Below, one piece after another: positions 25,236-33,418 of a DNA stretch of 64,000 nt. Numbering within the stretch: the first letter of the stretch is position 1; the number at the start of each line of letters is the position of its first letter. The stretch comes from Acidobacteriota bacterium (lineage in GTDB: Bacteria > Acidobacteriota > Vicinamibacteria > Vicinamibacterales > JAKQTR01). The translations under genes were made by a program, and so were the position numbers. Location of the stretch: positions 1 through 64,000 of the forward strand of contig JAKQTR010000039.1 in the NCBI GenBank assembly GCA_029562975.1, in the 5' to 3' direction. The notes under the pieces are model-generated. The model saw nothing but the letters and a program-made list of their open reading frames with translations. It did no database searches and was not told where the DNA came from.

Positions 25236-26369
25236 ATGAACATCCGGTTCGACCGCGTGGAGCGGGCCCAGCAGCTGATGCGCGAACAGGGATGGCTGGG
25301 CATCATGGTGATGAACCACGACGACTACCGGTACTTCTTCGGAGCAGACCGGTCCCAGCCGCGGGCCATCATCCCCTTCGAGGGCCCGCCCGTGCTCGTG
25401 GCGTTCGCCGGAGAAGAGCCGGAACTCCGGGACGCCACGGCCGGCGCCCCGATCCGCGTGTTCACCCACGTCGGCGGACAGATCCAGGACGTCGTGATGG
25501 CGTTCCGGGACCTGATGAAGTCGAGGGGCGGGCCCCCGCCGGGCGCGAAGCCGCGAGTCGGCATGCAGATGTGGTTCGAGACGCCGGCGTTCCTGGTCGA
25601 TCTGTTCAGGCGCGTCAATCCCGCGCTGGAACTCGTGCCGTCGGACCCGGTGATGGACCGCCTGCGGATGGTGAAGGAGCCGGAGGAGATCGCCCTGCTG
25701 GAGCGGGCGCAGTCCATCGCGGCGCTCGGCATGGACCGGGTGCGCGAGATGCTCGCGCCCGGCGCCTCGCCGCACGAGATCGCCACCGAAGCGCTCTACG
25801 CGATGATGAAAGCCGGCGCGGAACGCACGAGCACGCCGATCTACGTGAATGCGGGCCGGGACACGTGCTGGCTGCACGGACGGATCAGCGCGGGCCCGAT
25901 CCGGGAGGGCGATCTGGTCCTCGTCGACCTGACGCCGCAGTTCGAGGGCTACTGCGCCAACCTCGCGCGCACCTTCGTCGTCGGCCGCCCCGACGGGGAG
26001 CAGCAGCGGCTGCTTGACGCCTATGCTGAGATGCGAGAGGCGTCAAGAGACAGGCTCCGGCCCGGGACGAAGGTGGCCGACATCGACGCGCGGGGCCTCG
26101 AGGTCTGCGCGTCGCACGGCCTGGGCGAGGCGCACGTCGACGGCATCTCGCACGGGATCGGCCTGCGCTTCGAGGAGACGCCCGCCTCGACGATCGTGAA
26201 GCCGCACCGGAACGTGGCGCTGCTGGAGGGCATGACGGTCACCGTCGGCCACACCATCCTGGCCCTGCCGGGCCTCGGCGGCGTGCGGCACGAAGACATC
26301 TACGAGGTGACGCCGAACGGCGGCCGGATCCTGGTGCCGTATCCGGTCGATCCGGTCGTCGGGCGCTGA
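25236..26369 (+). CDS. M24-fold (Xaa-Pro peptidase-like) protein lacking metal ligands
   Basis: This 377-residue protein has a creatinase-type N-terminal domain (residues about 1-140) and a pita-bread domain. The five metal positions of M24 peptidases are only partly kept. D231 is present, but the second Asp is N242 (GYCANLART). The His of SHGIGL is present (H306). The first Glu site reads TVGHT, so the Glu is lost, while the last Glu lies in HEDIYEV. Creatinase-like members also lack metals, so it may not be a metallopeptidase at all. ATG 25236 follows a strong AGGAGGAA site. It has no signal peptide and is cytoplasmic. Confidence 0.75.
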   Translation: MNIRFDRVERAQQLMREQGWLGIMVMNHDDYRYFFGADRSQPRAIIPFEGPPVLVAFAGEEPELRDATAGAPIRVFTHVGGQIQDVVMAFRDLMKSRGGPPPGAKPRVGMQMWFETPAFLVDLFRRVNPALELVPSDPVMDRLRMVKEPEEIALLERAQSIAALGMDRVREMLAPGASPHEIATEALYAMMKAGAERTSTPIYVNAGRDTCWLHGRISAGPIREGDLVLVDLTPQFEGYCANLARTFVVGRPDGEQQRLLDAYAEMREASRDRLRPGTKVADIDARGLEVCASHGLGEAHVDGISHGIGLRFEETPASTIVKPHRNVALLEGMTVTVGHTILALPGLGGVRHEDIYEVTPNGGRILVPYPVDPVVGR

Positions 26370-26639
26370 TCGGGTCCGCGGGCCCACGAGACCGCGCGGC
26401 CGCTCCGCCACCGTCATCGCCCGCGCGGCCGCGGGCGCGCGGCCGCGCCGGCGTCAACTCGGGCGGAGGCCGGACGGTCGAGCCCAGGATCCCCTTCGGC
26501 ACGCCGGAGTGGCCCGACGCGGTCCGCCATGCCGCGGCCGAAGCGGACCGCCTCTTCCTCGAAATGGCTCTCTTCAGCTCGCCTGGCTGAAGCGAGACGG
26601 GCGGGCCGTTGGACCGAAGCGATGGTCGCGGAGCCCACG

Positions 26640-26965
26640 AAGCGCCGCGGGTACAGCCCGGTCCCCACCCCGCCCGCGCTCGCGGGCAGGATCGTCGACT
26701 CCGCCGACGTCAGCGACCGGTTCGCGCGGGACGTCCGCCGGACCCTCGCCGACACGTGGGCCGACAGCCACTACGGCACGATGGCCGACCTGCTGTGGAA
26801 GGCCGGCGTCGGCATCTACGGCGAGGCCGCCGGCCTGTCGCTGGAGATGCCCGAGAACACGCTGCTCAACAAGAGCAAGCTCGAGATTCCCGCCGGCGAG
26901 TTCCTGGTGCGCGAGCTGCACCCGCGGCTGATGGACCTGCAGGACGTCGGCGGCGCGGCTCACCG
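26640..26965 (+). pseudogene. Internal fragment of a GH106-like glycosidase gene
   Basis: The frame reads RRGYSPVPTPPALAGRIVDS, then RRTLADTWADSHYG, then GIYGEAAGLSLEMP, then KLEIPAGEFLVRELHPR. This follows the catalytic-barrel region of large secreted GH106/rhamnosidase-like glycosidases. Both ends are missing: upstream sequence to 26370 is not coding, and the frame breaks at the convergent phosphatase gene end. An intact GH106 gene lies at 59221. The fragment shows that a glycosidase locus once stood here and was deleted. The family call rests on recall of motifs. Confidence 0.5.
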
Positions 26966-27880
26966 GTACTTGATGACGACGAGCGTGAGGTCGTCGGTCT
27001 GCGGCGTCGCCGCCTGGCGATCGCTGATGATGGCCTCGCAGATCGCCTGCGCGCTCCCGTCCTTGGCCCGCGAGACCGCCTGCTCGAGGTGGGCCTGGGT
27101 GTAAGCGGAATCCGGCTCGATGAGGCCGTCGGTGTAGAGCAGCAGCACGTCGCCCTGGCCCATGAGGTTGAGGTTGTTGACGGTGTAGCGCTTCTTGTAG
27201 CCCAGCGGCCGCTCGTAGCGCCTCGCGTCGACGTGGTGCGCGGCCGGCTGCAGCCCGATCGGCGGGTAGCTGACGAGGCGATCCTGGCTCACCTCGACGA
27301 AGCGGTCGAACTCGCGCGAGAAGACGAGCGGCGGCGGGTGCCCCGCGCTCAGGAAGCTGAAGCGGCCCGTCGAGGAGATCTCTCCGTAGATGAGCGTGAT
27401 GTAGCTCGCCTCGTCGGGGTCGGCGGCCAGGCTGCGCAGCGTCGTGGACTTGCAGAAGCGCGTGTTGATCTGCTCGAAGAGGCGCAGCGTGATCTGGCCG
27501 GTCAGGTCCATCTCGTAGAGCGCGCCGGTGTGGAAGGCCTGGTGCAGCATCGCCGCGCGCGCCGCGTCGGTGAAGTCGTGGCCGGCGACGTCGGCGACCA
27601 GGATGCCGCCGACGTGCTTGAGCTTCTGGAGCACCCACGCGAGGCGCTCCTGCCCGGCCGCCAGCGCGCGGGCGATCCGGGCGTCCAGGTCGTAGCGCGC
27701 GCGGAAATCGACGTAGGTGAGGAGATCGCCTCCGGCGATGCCGTTGAGCGGCAGCGACACGCCGTGGATGCCGATGCCCGGCAGCCTGGGGATCGCCCCG
27801 GCCGTCGGCGTCAGGCGTTGCGCCAGATACTGCGCGCCACGGCGAAGTTCCTCCTCGAGCCGGGCATCCGGTTCATCCAC
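26960..27880 (-). CDS. SpoIIE/RsbU-type PP2C serine phosphatase
   Basis: This 306-residue protein consists of the SpoIIE phosphatase domain. The first metal-site motif is GIAGGDLLTYVD, then VADVAGHD near residue 117, YTLIYGEISSTGRFSFLSAGH-like core strands, LLLYTDGLIE, and a final DDLTLVVIK. It has no sensor domain beyond a short N-terminal helix. Such phosphatases dephosphorylate STAS-type anti-anti-sigma proteins in partner-switching cascades, but no partner genes are visible nearby. The start is GTG 27880. Its 3' end touches the glycosidase fragment. Confidence 0.82.
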   Translation of the reverse strand: MDEPDARLEEELRRGAQYLAQRLTPTAGAIPRLPGIGIHGVSLPLNGIAGGDLLTYVDFRARYDLDARIARALAAGQERLAWVLQKLKHVGGILVADVAGHDFTDAARAAMLHQAFHTGALYEMDLTGQITLRLFEQINTRFCKSTTLRSLAADPDEASYITLIYGEISSTGRFSFLSAGHPPPLVFSREFDRFVEVSQDRLVSYPPIGLQPAAHHVDARRYERPLGYKKRYTVNNLNLMGQGDVLLLYTDGLIEPDSAYTQAHLEQAVSRAKDGSAQAICEAIISDRQAATPQTDDLTLVVIKYR

Positions 27881-28143
27881 AATCGCCTCCCGCGTCCCCG
27901 CGCCTCGTCCAGACGAACGATTATCCCCCTTCTCGCGTCCGCGCGACGCGCGGCCATGGCGGTTGCGGCGGCACGGGGCGGCTCCGCTCGGGCGGCAGCA
28001 TGCCCGGCGTCCGGTCGGCTTCCGGCCGGCGGCGTCGCGGCCGCCGCTCGAGCAGCGCCGCCGCGAGCCGCGCCTCAGGCGCCGCCGCTTGCCCGCTCCG
28101 CCGGGACCGGCATAGGATCTGCGCCATCGAAAGGACTTCCCTC

Positions 28144-29001
28144 ATGCGCACGCACCTGACTCGCCGCGACGTCCTCAAGCTCGGCGGCGTTGCCGCCTGT
28201 GCCGCCCTGGCTGGCCGGCCGGACCTCCTGCGGGCCGCGGCCGGGTGGAAGAAGATCCCGATCGGCGTGCAGCTCTGGTGCGTCCGGAAGCAGCTCGCCA
28301 CGGACATCTCCGGAGTGCTTGGCGCCCTGGCGGCGGCCGGGTTCGACGGCGTCGAGCTCGAGAACGCCTTCAAGACGCCCGGGCCGGAGTGGCGGAAGCA
28401 CCTCGACAGCGCGAAGCTGAAGGCGTGCGGCTTTCACCATACGCTGGCCGAGCTGCAGGGCGAGAAGCTCGCCGCGACCGTCGAGTTCAACCAGGCCATC
28501 GGCAACGCCTACCTGATCATCAGGTCGCTCCCGGCCGACGTCTACACGTCGGCCGACCTCCTGAAGAAGACCGCGGACGCCGTGAACGAGGCGGCCGCGA
28601 AGGTGAAGCCGCACGGGATGCGCGTCGGGTACCACAATCACTTCGCCGACTTCAACCGCATCGGCGGCGAGTACTGGTGGAACCTGTTCGCCGACGCCAC
28701 CACGAAGGACGTCGTCCTGCAGCTCGACACGGGCAACGCCGCGGAGCTGCCGGGGGTGCCGCTCGCGGATCTCGTCCGCCGCAACGCCGGGCGGACCGTG
28801 ACCATGCACATCAAGCCGTACTCGAAGGCGAACCCGAACGCTTACATCGGCGCCGACGAGCTCGACTGGCCCGCCATCATGGCGGCCGCGGAGTCGGTAG
28901 GCGGCCTCGACTGGTACATCGTCGAGTACGAGCGAGAGGGCACGCCGCCGGTCGAGGCGCTGAAGGCGAACCTCGACGGCTTCAGGAAGCTCCGCGGCTG
29001 A
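28144..29001 (+). CDS. Tat-exported xylose-isomerase-like TIM-barrel protein
   Basis: This 285-residue protein starts with a twin-arginine signal (LTRRDVLKLGG). It continues as an AP-endonuclease-2-type TIM barrel of the sugar phosphate isomerase/epimerase family: IPIGVQLWCVRKQL at the first strand, GFDGVELENAF, MRVGYHNHFADF and LQLDTGNA. Family members isomerise sugars or sugar phosphates using a divalent metal, here probably bound by the His of YHNHF and acidic residues of later strands. Export suggests action on free sugars. It is a single gene with its ATG at 28144. Confidence 0.75.
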   Translation: MRTHLTRRDVLKLGGVAACAALAGRPDLLRAAAGWKKIPIGVQLWCVRKQLATDISGVLGALAAAGFDGVELENAFKTPGPEWRKHLDSAKLKACGFHHTLAELQGEKLAATVEFNQAIGNAYLIIRSLPADVYTSADLLKKTADAVNEAAAKVKPHGMRVGYHNHFADFNRIGGEYWWNLFADATTKDVVLQLDTGNAAELPGVPLADLVRRNAGRTVTMHIKPYSKANPNAYIGADELDWPAIMAAAESVGGLDWYIVEYEREGTPPVEALKANLDGFRKLRG

Positions 29002-29047
29002 CGGCCGCCCGGGCGAGCGCGGGAGGCGCGCCGCCGGGCGGGCGTGG

Positions 29048-29083
29048 TTGACAGAGCCTATTGTAGTCGAATAATTATTCGAC
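29048..29083 (+). promoter_or_regulatory. Consensus promoter overlapping a perfect 18-bp palindrome
   Basis: The -35 box TTGACA (29048-29053, exact consensus) is 17 bp from the -10 region ATAATT (29071-29076). The -10 lies in the centre of the perfect palindrome GTCGAATAATTATTCGAC (29066-29083). The palindrome ends one base before the ATG of the ATPase gene at 29085. The transcript would start at about 29083-29085, so the mRNA should be leaderless. A dimer bound to the palindrome would block the promoter completely. Confidence 0.75.
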
Positions 29084-29084
29084 C

Positions 29085-30320
29085 ATGGCCGCGCGCTCCT
29101 TCGCGCTCGACTTCCCCGCGTGCCTGGACCTGCTCCGGCGCCGCGCGTCGGAACCCGCGCCCGCCCGCGTCCAGCTGCTCGTCGGGCCGCGCCAGGTCGG
29201 CAAGACCACCCTCCTGCTGCGCCTGGCCGATGCGCTCGGCCCCGCCGCCGTTTATGCCGCCGCCGACGGGCCCGAAGCCTCCCTGCCGGGCTTCTGGGAC
29301 CGGCTGTGGGCCAGGGCCGGCGAGACCGCCCGCCGCGAGGGCCGCGCCGTGCTGCTCCTCGACGAGGTCCACTTGCTCCCGGACTGGGCCCGGCGCCTGA
29401 AAGGCGAGTGGGACCGCGTCCGCCGCAGGCGCCTGCCCGTCAACATCATCGCCACGGGATCGTCCTCGCTCCGCCTCGCCACGGGGTCTCGCGAGAGCCT
29501 GGCGGGACGCTTCGAGCGCGTGACGCTGGGCCACTGGAGCGCCTCCGCCTTGGCCCGCGGGTTCAACCTGCCCGACGCCGGGGCGGTCGACACGACGGTC
29601 CGATGGGGCACCTACCCCGGCGCGATGCCGCTCCGGGACGATCCGGCGCGGCGCCTCGCGTATCTCCGGGACGCCATCATCGAGCCCGCCCTCGGCCGCG
29701 ACTTGACGGCGCTCGGGCCGGTCCGGAAGCCGGGCCTGCTGCGGCAGGTGCTCGGCGTCGCGGTGAGCAGCCCGGCCCAGGTCGTCTCGCTGGCCAAGAT
29801 CCAGGGACAGCTGCAGGACTCCGGGGCGCTCGAGACGATCGCCCACTACTTGTCCCTGCTGGAAGAGGCGTTTCTCATCGCGGTCTTGCGGAAGGCGCCG
29901 GCCCGGCCGCTCAGGCAGCGGGCTGCGCCGCCAAAGCTCGTGGTCCTCTCCAACGGCCTGTTGGCAGCGTTCGACGAGCGGGGAGCGCCCGAGCGCGCGT
30001 CGGACCCGGCGCGCTTCGGCGCCTGGGTGGAGAACGCCTGCCTGGCGCACGCGGTGAACAGCGGGCAGCAGGTGCGCTACTGGCGCGAGGAGCCCCTCGA
30101 GGTCGATGCCGTACTGGACGGAAGCTGGGGGCGGTGGGCGATCGAAGTCAAGACCGGCGACATCGAGTCGGCTCGCTTGCGCGGTCTGTCGGAATTCACC
30201 AGACGCTACCCGGACTACGCGCCGCTCGTCCTGTGCGAACCGGCCGCGGTGCCCGCCGTGGAACGCCTGGGGCTCAGGGGACAACCCTGGCCGGATTTTG
30301 TCATGCGCGGCCCATGCTAG
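29085..30320 (+). CDS. AAA ATPase with DUF4143 domain
   Basis: This 411-residue protein has an AAA_14 ATPase part with Walker A GPRQVGKTT (about residue 35) and Walker B VLLLDEVHLLPDW, plus the sensor-like NIIATGSSSLRL and AGRFERVTL. The DUF4143 C-terminal domain follows, with a wHTH-like middle and a PD-(D/E)xK-fold end (VDAVLDGSWGRWAIEVKTG; D...E-K). The family is widespread and mobile, with uncharacterised function; nucleic-acid or protein targets have been proposed. It is transcribed alone from a palindrome-covered promoter without a leader, which suggests tight autoregulation, possibly by its own wHTH segment. Confidence 0.85.
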   Translation: MAARSFALDFPACLDLLRRRASEPAPARVQLLVGPRQVGKTTLLLRLADALGPAAVYAAADGPEASLPGFWDRLWARAGETARREGRAVLLLDEVHLLPDWARRLKGEWDRVRRRRLPVNIIATGSSSLRLATGSRESLAGRFERVTLGHWSASALARGFNLPDAGAVDTTVRWGTYPGAMPLRDDPARRLAYLRDAIIEPALGRDLTALGPVRKPGLLRQVLGVAVSSPAQVVSLAKIQGQLQDSGALETIAHYLSLLEEAFLIAVLRKAPARPLRQRAAPPKLVVLSNGLLAAFDERGAPERASDPARFGAWVENACLAHAVNSGQQVRYWREEPLEVDAVLDGSWGRWAIEVKTGDIESARLRGLSEFTRRYPDYAPLVLCEPAAVPAVERLGLRGQPWPDFVMRGPC

Positions 30321-30340
30321 CGGCGGTGCCGGGAGGACGT

Positions 30341-31006
30341 ATGCGCATCACGGCCATTCTGTTCGACTTCGGCGGCGTGCTCACCCCGTCGCCCTTCGGC
30401 GCGCTGCGCGCCTGGCACGCGGCCAGAGGGATCGACCCGGAGCTGGGCCTCCAGACGCTCTTCGGCCCGTACGATCGGGACACGGATCATCCGTGGCACC
30501 AGCTCGAGCGCGGCGAGATCCCGGCTTCCTCGGCCATCGCCCGCATCCGGCAGGCCGCCGCCGCGCAAGGGTTCGATCTGGACCTTCCCAGCTTATTCCG
30601 CGCCATGGGCGGCAGCGCCGCGATCCGCCAGGAGGTCGTCTCGAAGGTCCTGGCGCTGCGGGCGGCCGGCTACCGGACGGCGCTCGTCACGAACAACATC
30701 AAGGAGTACTCCAGCACGTGGCGGGCGCAGATCGCCGTTGACGACATGTTCGACGCCGTCGTCGACTCGTCGGCGGTGGGCGTGCGGAAGCCCGATGCGC
30801 GCATCTACCGCCTGGCGCTGGAGCAGCTTGGCGCGCAGCCGGAGGAGTCGGTCTTCCTCGACGATGCCCCGGGGAACGTCGAAGGGGCGCGGGCCGTCGG
30901 GATGCACGCCATCCTGGTCGAGGACGATTACGCGCGCGCGCTGGCCGAACTCGACGCGCTCCTGGCGCCGGAGGCGGAGGCGGCTGACGGGAACACCGGG
31001 CCGTAG
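30341..31006 (+). CDS. HAD-superfamily hydrolase
   Basis: This 221-residue haloacid-dehalogenase-fold enzyme has motif I as LFDFGGVL (the second Asp of DxD is replaced by Gly, as in the EPHX1-N/YihX-type subgroup). Motif II is ALVTNN, the Lys is in VGVRKPDARIY, and motif IV is VFLDDAPGNVEGARA. It has a helical C1 cap. It is probably a phosphatase on a small phosphorylated metabolite, or a non-phosphatase relative given the Gly substitution. GGGAGGA precedes ATG 30341. It lies 20 bp after the ATPase stop and may be co-transcribed with it. Confidence 0.8.
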   Translation: MRITAILFDFGGVLTPSPFGALRAWHAARGIDPELGLQTLFGPYDRDTDHPWHQLERGEIPASSAIARIRQAAAAQGFDLDLPSLFRAMGGSAAIRQEVVSKVLALRAAGYRTALVTNNIKEYSSTWRAQIAVDDMFDAVVDSSAVGVRKPDARIYRLALEQLGAQPEESVFLDDAPGNVEGARAVGMHAILVEDDYARALAELDALLAPEAEAADGNTGP

Positions 31007-31230
31007 GCGCGTGGGCCGAAGAGCGGACCGCAGGCCGGACCGGCCGGCTTGCAGGTGCTTCCCGGTCCGCTCCACTCATGTGGCCGCCGTGATGGCCTCG
31101 ACGTCGTGGCAACCACGCGCGGACTGGAACAGGCCGCGCCCGTACGCGCCGGTGCCGACGCGCCGGTGCCGACGCGCCGCCGGCTGCGGGTCCCGGCCGG
31201 ACGCGCCGGCCGGACTTCATGCGCCGGGCG

Positions 31231-32097
31231 TCAGCCCTGCTGCAGCCGGCCGAGAGCCTCGGCGACCGCCTCGGAGAGCGGCGTCGTGGGCCGCTTGATC
31301 AGCTGCCGCAGGTCCCCGCGGTCGGTGTCCAGGGCGCCCTTCGCCGCCGCGATGTCGAAGTCCACGAAGAACACGGCAATCGGCTCGGGCAGCCCGGCCC
31401 CCAGGAGGACCTTCTTGTACTCGTCCGGCGGCAGGTCCACGTAGTTCACCGTCTTCCCGCTCTGCCGGGAGACCTCGGCCGCGAGCTCCTCCAGCGTGAA
31501 CGCGCGGTCGCCGGCCAGCTCGTACGTCGCGTTCGTGCTCCAGGGCGACGTCAGCACGGCCACGGCGGCATCCGCGTAGTCCCGCCGCGTCGCGGCCGCG
31601 TAGCGGGCCCGCCCGGCGGCTCCCGCGATCGTCCCGCGCGCCAGGATCCCGGGAAGCTGGTCCGTGTAGTTCTCGATGTACCAGCCGTTGCGCAGAATGA
31701 TGTACGGCAGGCCCGACGCGCTGATGGCCTCCTCGGTCGTCTTGTGTTCACCGGCCAGGAGCATGGGAGACGTGTCGGCGCGCAGCAGGCTGGTGTAGAC
31801 CAGCAGCCCCACGCCGGCCCGCCTGGCCGCGTCAAGGACGGCGGCGTGCTGCACGGCGCGCTGGCCGATCTCGTTCGACGAGATCAGCAGCACCTTTTCT
31901 CCAGGGCGGAAGGCGGACGCCAGGGCCTCGGGGTCGCCGTAGTCCGCCTGCCGGATCTGCACGCCGCGCGCGGCCAGGCCCGCCGCTTTCGCGGGACTCC
32001 GCACCACGGCCGCCAGCTCCGATGCCGGGACTTTTCCCAGGAGTCCTTCCAGCACGAGCGTGCCGAGTTTCCCGGTCGCGCCGGTGACGACGATCAT
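31231..32097 (-). CDS. NmrA-like NAD(P)H:quinone oxidoreductase (QOR2 type)
   Basis: This 288-residue atypical short-chain dehydrogenase has the N-terminal dinucleotide motif VTGATGKLG. RSPAKAAGLAARGVQIRQADY and YTSLLRADTSPMLLAGEHK follow the pattern of the QorB/NmrA group, as does the RNGWYIENY motif. The catalytic Tyr/Lys of classical SDRs is not kept, as usual for the group. It likely reduces quinones with NAD(P)H or acts as a redox sensor. AAAGGAGC stands 9 bases before the ATG. It is a single gene, convergent with the region after the HAD gene. Confidence 0.82.
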   Translation of the reverse strand: MIVVTGATGKLGTLVLEGLLGKVPASELAAVVRSPAKAAGLAARGVQIRQADYGDPEALASAFRPGEKVLLISSNEIGQRAVQHAAVLDAARRAGVGLLVYTSLLRADTSPMLLAGEHKTTEEAISASGLPYIILRNGWYIENYTDQLPGILARGTIAGAAGRARYAAATRRDYADAAVAVLTSPWSTNATYELAGDRAFTLEELAAEVSRQSGKTVNYVDLPPDEYKKVLLGAGLPEPIAVFFVDFDIAAAKGALDTDRGDLRQLIKRPTTPLSEAVAEALGRLQQG

Positions 32098-32452
32098 GAT
32101 CGCGCTCCTTTCCGAGATTGGGAGGCCGCGCTGCCCAGAGCGCGCGCCCTTCGATCATCGTATGCGGAAACGCGCCCGGACGTGCGGACAACGGCGGCTG
32201 CCGCCACGGCGCCGCCGAGGCCATCGAGTCGCCGGCGGCGATGGTCACGGCGCTGCACCTGCCGCCCCACAGCGAAGTTGGCTGGCGCGTGGTCGCGCGA
32301 ACCCTGGTGTCGAGCCCGCGGGGCAGCGAGGGGGTCGAACTGTACGGCGTGAACTGGGAGCGCGAGGCGCGGCTCTCAGCGGCCGTCCGCGACGTGCGCG
32401 CCGGCGCGCTGAGGGCCGTCGGCACGCGCTAGAGCCGCGTGGGACGAAAGGA
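32098..32452. other. Intergenic region with a weak short frame
   Basis: A plus-strand frame at 32241-32432 (64 residues, VTALHLPPHSEVGWRVVART) has some protein character but no start context or family. It may be the tail of a deleted gene. The divergent NmrA promoter must lie in the first 100 bases, but I cannot pick a clear box. The region ends at the large inverted repeat. Confidence 0.35.
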
Positions 32453-32531
32453 AAGGGGTCGGGACGGTTTATGCAAACAACGAAAATTGAATTACGGTTT
32501 TCGTTGTTTGCATAAACCGTCCCGACCCCTT
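32453..32531. repeat. Perfect 34-bp inverted repeat with 11-base loop
   Basis: Arms 32453-32486 and 32498-32531 are exact reverse complements. The outer end is AAGGGGTCGGGACGG and the inner part AT-rich (CAAACAACGAAAA). The loop is TTGAATTACGG. The perfect match suggests recent arrival. The size and GGGGTC-type ends resemble REP/BIME-like palindromic elements moved by Y1 (RAYT) transposases; no transposase is present in the window. It lies just upstream of a broken outer-membrane gene. Confidence 0.85.
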
Positions 32532-32538
32532 CTGCTAC

Positions 32539-33319
32539 ATGGACAGGGCGGGCTGGCAGGCGGAAGGGGTGCTGGCGTCAGAGCGCAGCCTGGCAGGCGG
32601 ATCGTCCGGAGCGTCGCTCGGCTCGCCAATCTCGAGGGCCGAACGCACCTCCCCGCTCAGCCGCAGGCTGACGGACTTCGATCGCGTGCTGGTGGATCGG
32701 GGCGGGTTCCTGCTCCAGCACACCCTCGACCTGCTGACCGTGAAAGTCGTCCTGCCGAAAGGAGAGTTCGTCGTCGGCCGCCAGGTGCTCTCGTGGGGCA
32801 CGGGCCGGTTCTGGAACCCGACCGACCTGCTGAGCCCGTTCGCGCCGACCGACATCGACCGCGAGGTCCGCCACGGCGTCGACGCCGTGCGCTACTCGCG
32901 ACTGCTCGGCGCGACCGGGTTCGTCGATCTCATGTCCCTGCCTCAGAAGAAGGGCTGGGCCCAGGGAGGCGTCGCGCGCGCACAGGCGAACACGGGAGGC
33001 TTCGACGTGTCCGCGTCCGCCGCGAAGTACGTCTCGGACATCGTCTTCGGCGCGGACACCGCCGGCGACATCGGGCCCGTGGCGGTGCATGGCGAGGTGG
33101 CGTACACGCTCGGCCTCGCCAATCTCGGCGGGCCGGGCGATGTCGAGATCGAGAAGCGGTTCGTGCGGGCCGGATGCGGGCGCGTTCCGGCGCTTGACGG
33201 CGGCCGACGTGCTGACCGGCAGCGCCGCCTTCCGGATCGCCGTGTCGTCGCTCGGCCTCCGCAGCGAGTACGGGTCCTCGCCCCGGGGCCTCTTCGTGCA
33301 GCTCGGCCTCCATTTCTGA
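32539..33319 (+). pseudogene. Broken outer-membrane beta-barrel (porin-like) gene
   Basis: The frame from 32539 carries barrel-like segments: VGRQVLSWGTGRFWNPTDLL, then PTDIDREVRHGVDAVRYSRL. It continues to about base 33170, where the reading changes frame. A second frame then ends in LGLRSEYGSSPRGLFVQLGLHF with a terminal Phe, the usual outer-membrane signature. No signal peptide is present; the 5' end is missing and the inverted repeat lies directly upstream. It is therefore truncated at the front and frameshifted near 33170-33230. Confidence 0.5.
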
Positions 33320-33418
33320 TCCGGGGTAGATCTTCCGGGCCCGGCCCCGTCAGCCGGGGCAGCGCCGCCTTCCGGACCTGCCGGATGATGGCGGTCCGAG
33401 CTGCGGGCCGCCAAGACG

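Noticed and set aside
31145-31180. Short tandem GCCGGTGCCGACGC repeat
   Set aside because: Two copies of a GC-rich 14-mer are expected by chance in such DNA and have no linked gene or structure.
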